Assembly: GCA_029884035.1 (NCBI GenBank)
Contig: JAOUIM010000140.1
Coordinates: 1-8,486, forward strand
Reading direction: 5' to 3'
Source: Aquincola sp.
GTDB lineage: Bacteria > Pseudomonadota > Gammaproteobacteria > Burkholderiales > Burkholderiaceae_C
DNA: 8,486 nucleotides
Positions 5,816 to 8,486 of this stretch are shown here, in pieces. The translations under genes were made by a program, and so were the position numbers. The number at the start of each line of letters is the position of its first letter. The stretch's first letter is position 1. The notes beneath the pieces are model-generated. The model was not told the origin of the DNA. It was given only the letters and a program-made list of their open reading frames with translations, and did not search any database.

Positions 5816-7009
5816 CTATTCGCCCCGCAGCGGCTGACCACGGCAGGCGCGCCACAGCATGAGGTCATAGCCGATCTTGAGCAGGCCGCACAGCACCATC
5901 GGTGCGGCGAGCCAGCCCGCGGCGAACAACGCGCCGGCCAGCGCCGGGCTCGCGGCCGAGGCCAGGCTGCGAGGCACCGCGGTGAAGCTGGCCGCTGCCG
6001 CGCGCTCGGGCGGCGTGACCACACTCATGACGTAGGCCGTGCGCGTGGGCACGTCCATCTGCGACAGCAGCGCGCGCACGCCGAGCAGCGCGAGCACGAC
6101 CGGCAGCGTGGGCGCGAGCGCGGCGAGCACCAGGCACATGTTGGCCGGCAGGTGGGTGAACACCATCGTGTTGATCAGGCCGATGCGGCGCGCGAGCCAG
6201 GGCGCGACCAGTTGCGAAGCGGCGCCGAGCAGCCCGGTGGCGAAGAAGAACAGCCCCGCGCTCGCGAGCGAGAGGCCGAATCGCTGCATCAGCCACAGCG
6301 AGATCAGGCTGTTGAGCACGAGCCCGCCGGCAAACGCGTCGACCGAGAAGAGTGCGGCGAGCTTGACGACGATGCCGCGCGACGGGCCGAGCGGCGCCGG
6401 GCGGGCCTGTGGCGTTGCGGCAGAAGGCATCGGCAGACGCCGGTAGAGCGCCCATATCGCCAGGCCGATCGCCGCGTAGGCCACGAACATGCCGCGCAGC
6501 GCATCGACGCGCGCCACGCCGGCGTGGGCCGCGAGCCAGTCGGGCGCGCCGGCGCCCAGTGCACCGAGCGCCGCCGCGAGTGCGCCGGCCAGGCTGTAGC
6601 GCGCGAACAGCGTCGTCCGCTCGCCACTCGTGGCGCCGCTGCCTGCCAGCCGCGCGTGCTCGAGCGGCAGGAACACGCTGACGTCGCCCGACCCCGGGTT
6701 GAGCGTGCCGACGAAGGCCACGACGAGCAAGGGCAGGAAGGTGGTGAAGCCCGCGAAGCCCAGTCCGGTGGCCATCATCAGCAGCGCCGCGCCGAGCAAC
6801 AGGGTGCGCGGCGCCGCGCGGTGGCCGAACGCGCCGACCGCCAGCGTGGCGATTGCCGAGCCGGCGAGCGTGACGGTGCCGATGACCCCGACCTCGAACT
6901 CGCTGTGCCCCAGCGCGAGCAGGTAGGCCGGCAGCAACACGGCCACCGAACCATCGACGAAACCGCGCAGCGCGCGGCCGGCGATCAGGGTGCGGGCGGT
7001 GGTGTCCGT
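5816..7009 (-). CDS. MFS transporter, start codon uncertain
   Basis: A major facilitator superfamily permease of about 397 residues with roughly twelve hydrophobic segments in two halves, joined by a polar Pro-rich linker (RRLPMPSAATPQARPAPLGP). Seen: an N-terminal AGRALRGFVDG block leading into the first helix; a weak motif A after the second helix (GAFGHRAAPR); and an equivalent loop in the second half (LARRIGL). Substrate is unknown. The expected N terminus has no ATG, GTG or TTG: the in-frame ACG at 7007-7009 gives the sequence TDTTARTLIAGRALRGF and lies 10 bp after the esterase stop. The coordinates used here assume it. The nearest canonical in-frame starts are an ATG at 7117, deep inside the esterase gene, and a GTG at 6946, which would remove half of the first helix. 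It is probably co-transcribed with the esterase and kinase genes. Confidence 0.85.
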   Translation of the reverse strand, partial: TDTTARTLIAGRALRGFVDGSVAVLLPAYLLALGHSEFEVGVIGTVTLAGSAIATLAVGAFGHRAAPRTLLLGAALLMMATGLGFAGFTTFLPLLVVAFVGTLNPGSGDVSVFLPLEHARLAGSGATSGERTTLFARYSLAGALAAALGALGAGAPDWLAAHAGVARVDALRGMFVAYAAIGLAIWALYRRLPMPSAATPQARPAPLGPSRGIVVKLAALFSVDAFAGGLVLNSLISLWLMQRFGLSLASAGLFFFATGLLGAASQLVAPWLARRIGLINTMVFTHLPANMCLVLAALAPTLPVVLALLGVRALLSQMDVPTRTAYVMSVVTPPERAAAASFTAVPRSLASAASPALAGALFAAGWLAAPMVLCGLLKIGYDLMLWRACRGQPLRGE

Positions 7010-7019
7010 ACCGGCCGAT

Positions 7020-7697
7020 TCAGTCTGCCAGCACCCGCACGAGGAACCGCTGCAGGTCGGCCACCTCTTCGGCGCTGACCGAGTGCTCCATCGGGTACTC
7101 GTGCCACTCGACGCCATAGCCGAGCGCGGCCAGCGCATCGCGCGAGGCCTTGGCGCGGTCGACGGCGATCACCGGATCGCGCTGGCCATGTGCGAGGAAG
7201 ATCGGCGTGAGTGCGTTGGCGTCGCTGCGCTCGGCGGCGGTGGTGGCGGCGATCGGCAGGTAGCCCGACATGCCGACCAGCCCGGCGAGGCGCTCTCGAT
7301 GGCGCAGGCCGGCGCCCAGCGCGATCGCGCAGCCCTGGCTGAAGCCCGCGAGCACGATGCGCCGCGCGGGCACGCCGCGCGCGATCTCGCGGTCGATCAG
7401 CGCCTGCGCGGCGACGAATGACTCGCGCAGGCCGGCGTCGTCCTCGCGCGGGTTTTTCGCGTGCGCGCCGAACTCGTAGATGTCGTACCAGGCGCGCATG
7501 CGGTAGCCGTTGTTCACGGTCACCGGCCGCACCGGCGCACGCGGCAGCAGCCAGCGCACGGGGCCGATCGACGCCAGGTCGATCTCGTCGGCGAAGGGCA
7601 GGAAGTCGGTGCCGTCAGCACCCAGGCCATGCAGCACGATGACGCTGGCCACCGCGTCGCCGGCGGGGTGGACTTCGATGGTTTGAAGCGAACTCAT
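7020..7697 (-). CDS. Carboxylesterase / acyl-protein-thioesterase-like alpha/beta hydrolase
   Basis: A 225-residue alpha/beta hydrolase of the phospholipase/carboxylesterase family (COG0400, YpfH and Pseudomonas EstB-like). Members hydrolyse short-chain esters or thioesters in the cytosol. The catalytic triad can be read directly: Ser120 in the nucleophile elbow GFSQG, Asp174 in GQRDPVI and His205 in MEHSVS. Oxyanion-hole segment VLHGLGADGTDF (21-32) and RMRAWYDI (66-73) are family-typical. Length is normal and there is no signal peptide. The start at 7697 gives the expected N terminus but has no obvious ribosome site. It begins 9 bp after the stop of the kinase-fusion gene, so translational coupling is likely. 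The MFS reading frame follows directly after its stop. The physiological substrate is unknown. Confidence 0.94.
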   Translation of the reverse strand: MSSLQTIEVHPAGDAVASVIVLHGLGADGTDFLPFADEIDLASIGPVRWLLPRAPVRPVTVNNGYRMRAWYDIYEFGAHAKNPREDDAGLRESFVAAQALIDREIARGVPARRIVLAGFSQGCAIALGAGLRHRERLAGLVGMSGYLPIAATTAAERSDANALTPIFLAHGQRDPVIAVDRAKASRDALAALGYGVEWHEYPMEHSVSAEEVADLQRFLVRVLAD

Positions 7698-7706
7698 GCG
7701 GGCATG

Positions 7707-8486
7707 CTACGCGATGCCCACCGCGCGCATCGCCGCGGCGCGCAGGTCGTCGAGGCCGACATCCGTGGCCAGGCGCCAGGCCCGCTCGTCGTCGTCCGGC
7801 GCTTCGCGCGACTGCCACTGCCGCTCGAGTACCGCCAGGTCGGCATCGGACGCATCGTGGTTGTTGGCCACGCGACGGCGCACGCGCTCGCGCAGCACGG
7901 CCGCGGGCGCGTGGCACTCGATCAGCGTGAGGTGGGCGCCACAGCCGCGGGCGAGGTCGCGCATCGCCGCGCGCTCGTGGCGGCGCAGGAACGCGGCGTC
8001 GACGACCGTGTGCAGTCCGGCACCGAGCAGCGTGGCGGCCAGCGCGCGCAGGCGCGTGTAGGTGCGCTCGGTGGCCTCACTGCCGTACAGCTGCAAGGCC
8101 TGCGCCGAGTCGGGGCGAGTCAGCGCGCGCAGGCCGAACAGACGCTTGCGCTCGACGTCCGAACGAACGCGGATCGCACCCAGTGACTCGACGAGCATCT
8201 GCGCGACGGTGCTCTTGCCGCTGCCCGACACGCCGCTCGTCATGACCAGGTTCAGCGGGCCCCTGCGCGGCGCGGCCAGCGTTTCGGCGAGCACGAGGTC
8301 GCGCTCGAACGCGGCCCAGGCCTGGCGGTCGTGCTGCTCGACACGCAGCAGCGCGACCTTGGCGCGCACCATGGCGCGGTAGACGGCAAAGAAGCGCAGC
8401 GTGGCCAGGCCGCCATAGTCGCCGGTGTGCTCGGCGTAGGCGTTGACCAGGCGCCACGCGAGCGCCGCAAACCCGTGGCGGTGCAG
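7707..8486 (-). CDS. APH-like / P-loop ATP-binding fusion protein, C-terminal part (cut by right edge)
   Basis: This is the C-terminal 259 residues of a larger protein; translation is open to the right edge, so the start lies outside. The first roughly 50 visible residues (WRLVNAYAEHTGDYGG..., then LRFFAVYRAMVRAKVALLR) match the end of the aminoglycoside-phosphotransferase-like domain of COG2187. A P-loop kinase domain (COG0645 type) follows, with the Walker A motif GVSGSGKST at visible residues 85-93. RSDVERKRLFG lies about 20 residues later, and an arginine-rich lid segment RERVRRRVANN follows. Full-length fusion proteins of this kind are usually about 500 residues and annotated as bifunctional aminoglycoside phosphotransferase/ATP-binding protein; real substrates are not established. 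It is the first visible gene of the minus-strand unit with the esterase and MFS genes. Confidence 0.92.
   Translation of the reverse strand: MHRHGFAALAWRLVNAYAEHTGDYGGLATLRFFAVYRAMVRAKVALLRVEQHDRQAWAAFERDLVLAETLAAPRRGPLNLVMTSGVSGSGKSTVAQMLVESLGAIRVRSDVERKRLFGLRALTRPDSAQALQLYGSEATERTYTRLRALAATLLGAGLHTVVDAAFLRRHERAAMRDLARGCGAHLTLIECHAPAAVLRERVRRRVANNHDASDADLAVLERQWQSREAPDDDERAWRLATDVGLDDLRAAAMRAVGIA

Noticed and set aside
6152..7078. A 308-residue plus-strand open frame opposite the MFS gene.
   Set aside because: Arg/Gln/Glu-rich low-complexity translation with no hydrophobic core; the minus strand encodes a clear twelve-helix transporter.
5156..8486. Antibiotic resistance island (CAT-like acetyltransferase, APH-like protein, MFS pump).
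   Set aside because: No insertion sequence, integron, composition shift or mobility gene is seen. The APH-like fusion and MFS families are common chromosomal genes with unproven substrates, so calling resistance would go beyond the sequence.

Overview
The window is very G+C-rich DNA (about 70% by eye), densely packed, with strong G/C third-position bias. Together with the gene families present (BPSS1780-type membrane proteins, a XenA/YqjM-type ene-reductase, an APH-like/ATP-binding fusion protein), this suggests a chromosomal segment of a betaproteobacterium, probably Burkholderiales. That assignment is an inference from family content, not from a marker gene. I see no rRNA, tRNA, CRISPR array, insertion sequence, integrase or attachment site, and no gene-free stretch over about 120 bases.

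Layout. (1) Positions 1-1498, minus strand: a small-membrane-protein cluster. A DUF423 protein is followed by two tandem paralogous BPSS1780-family membrane proteins; the last runs off the left edge. (2) A 114-bp divergent intergenic region leads to (3) positions 1613-4566, plus strand: a redox cluster. It holds an SDR-fold protein whose catalytic residues look substituted, a flavin-reductase-like (FMN split-barrel) protein, an Old Yellow Enzyme family oxidoreductase, and after an 83-bp gap a small exported mono-haem cytochrome c. (4) Positions 4622-5137, minus: an RNA 2',3'-cyclic phosphodiesterase (ThpR/LigT), convergent with the cytochrome gene across a GC-rich hairpin. (5) Positions 5156-5812, plus: a chloramphenicol-acetyltransferase-like protein with an intact catalytic motif, divergent from thpR by only 18 bp. 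(6) Positions 5816-8486, minus: a tight three-gene unit of an APH-like/P-loop kinase fusion (cut by the right edge), an alpha/beta-hydrolase esterase, and an MFS transporter that has no canonical start codon where one is expected.

How the genes may work together. The first three redox genes are 23 and 28 bp apart and are probably one transcript, suggesting flavin-dependent reduction of an unknown electrophilic or enone-type substrate. The cytochrome may be separate. The minus-strand unit at the right combines a nucleotide-dependent transferase, a serine esterase and an exporter, but nothing shows a shared substrate. No clearly new system is visible. The points most worth a second look are the SDR lacking its catalytic tetrad, the cytochrome with no distal methionine ligand, and the ACG codon at the expected start of the MFS gene.
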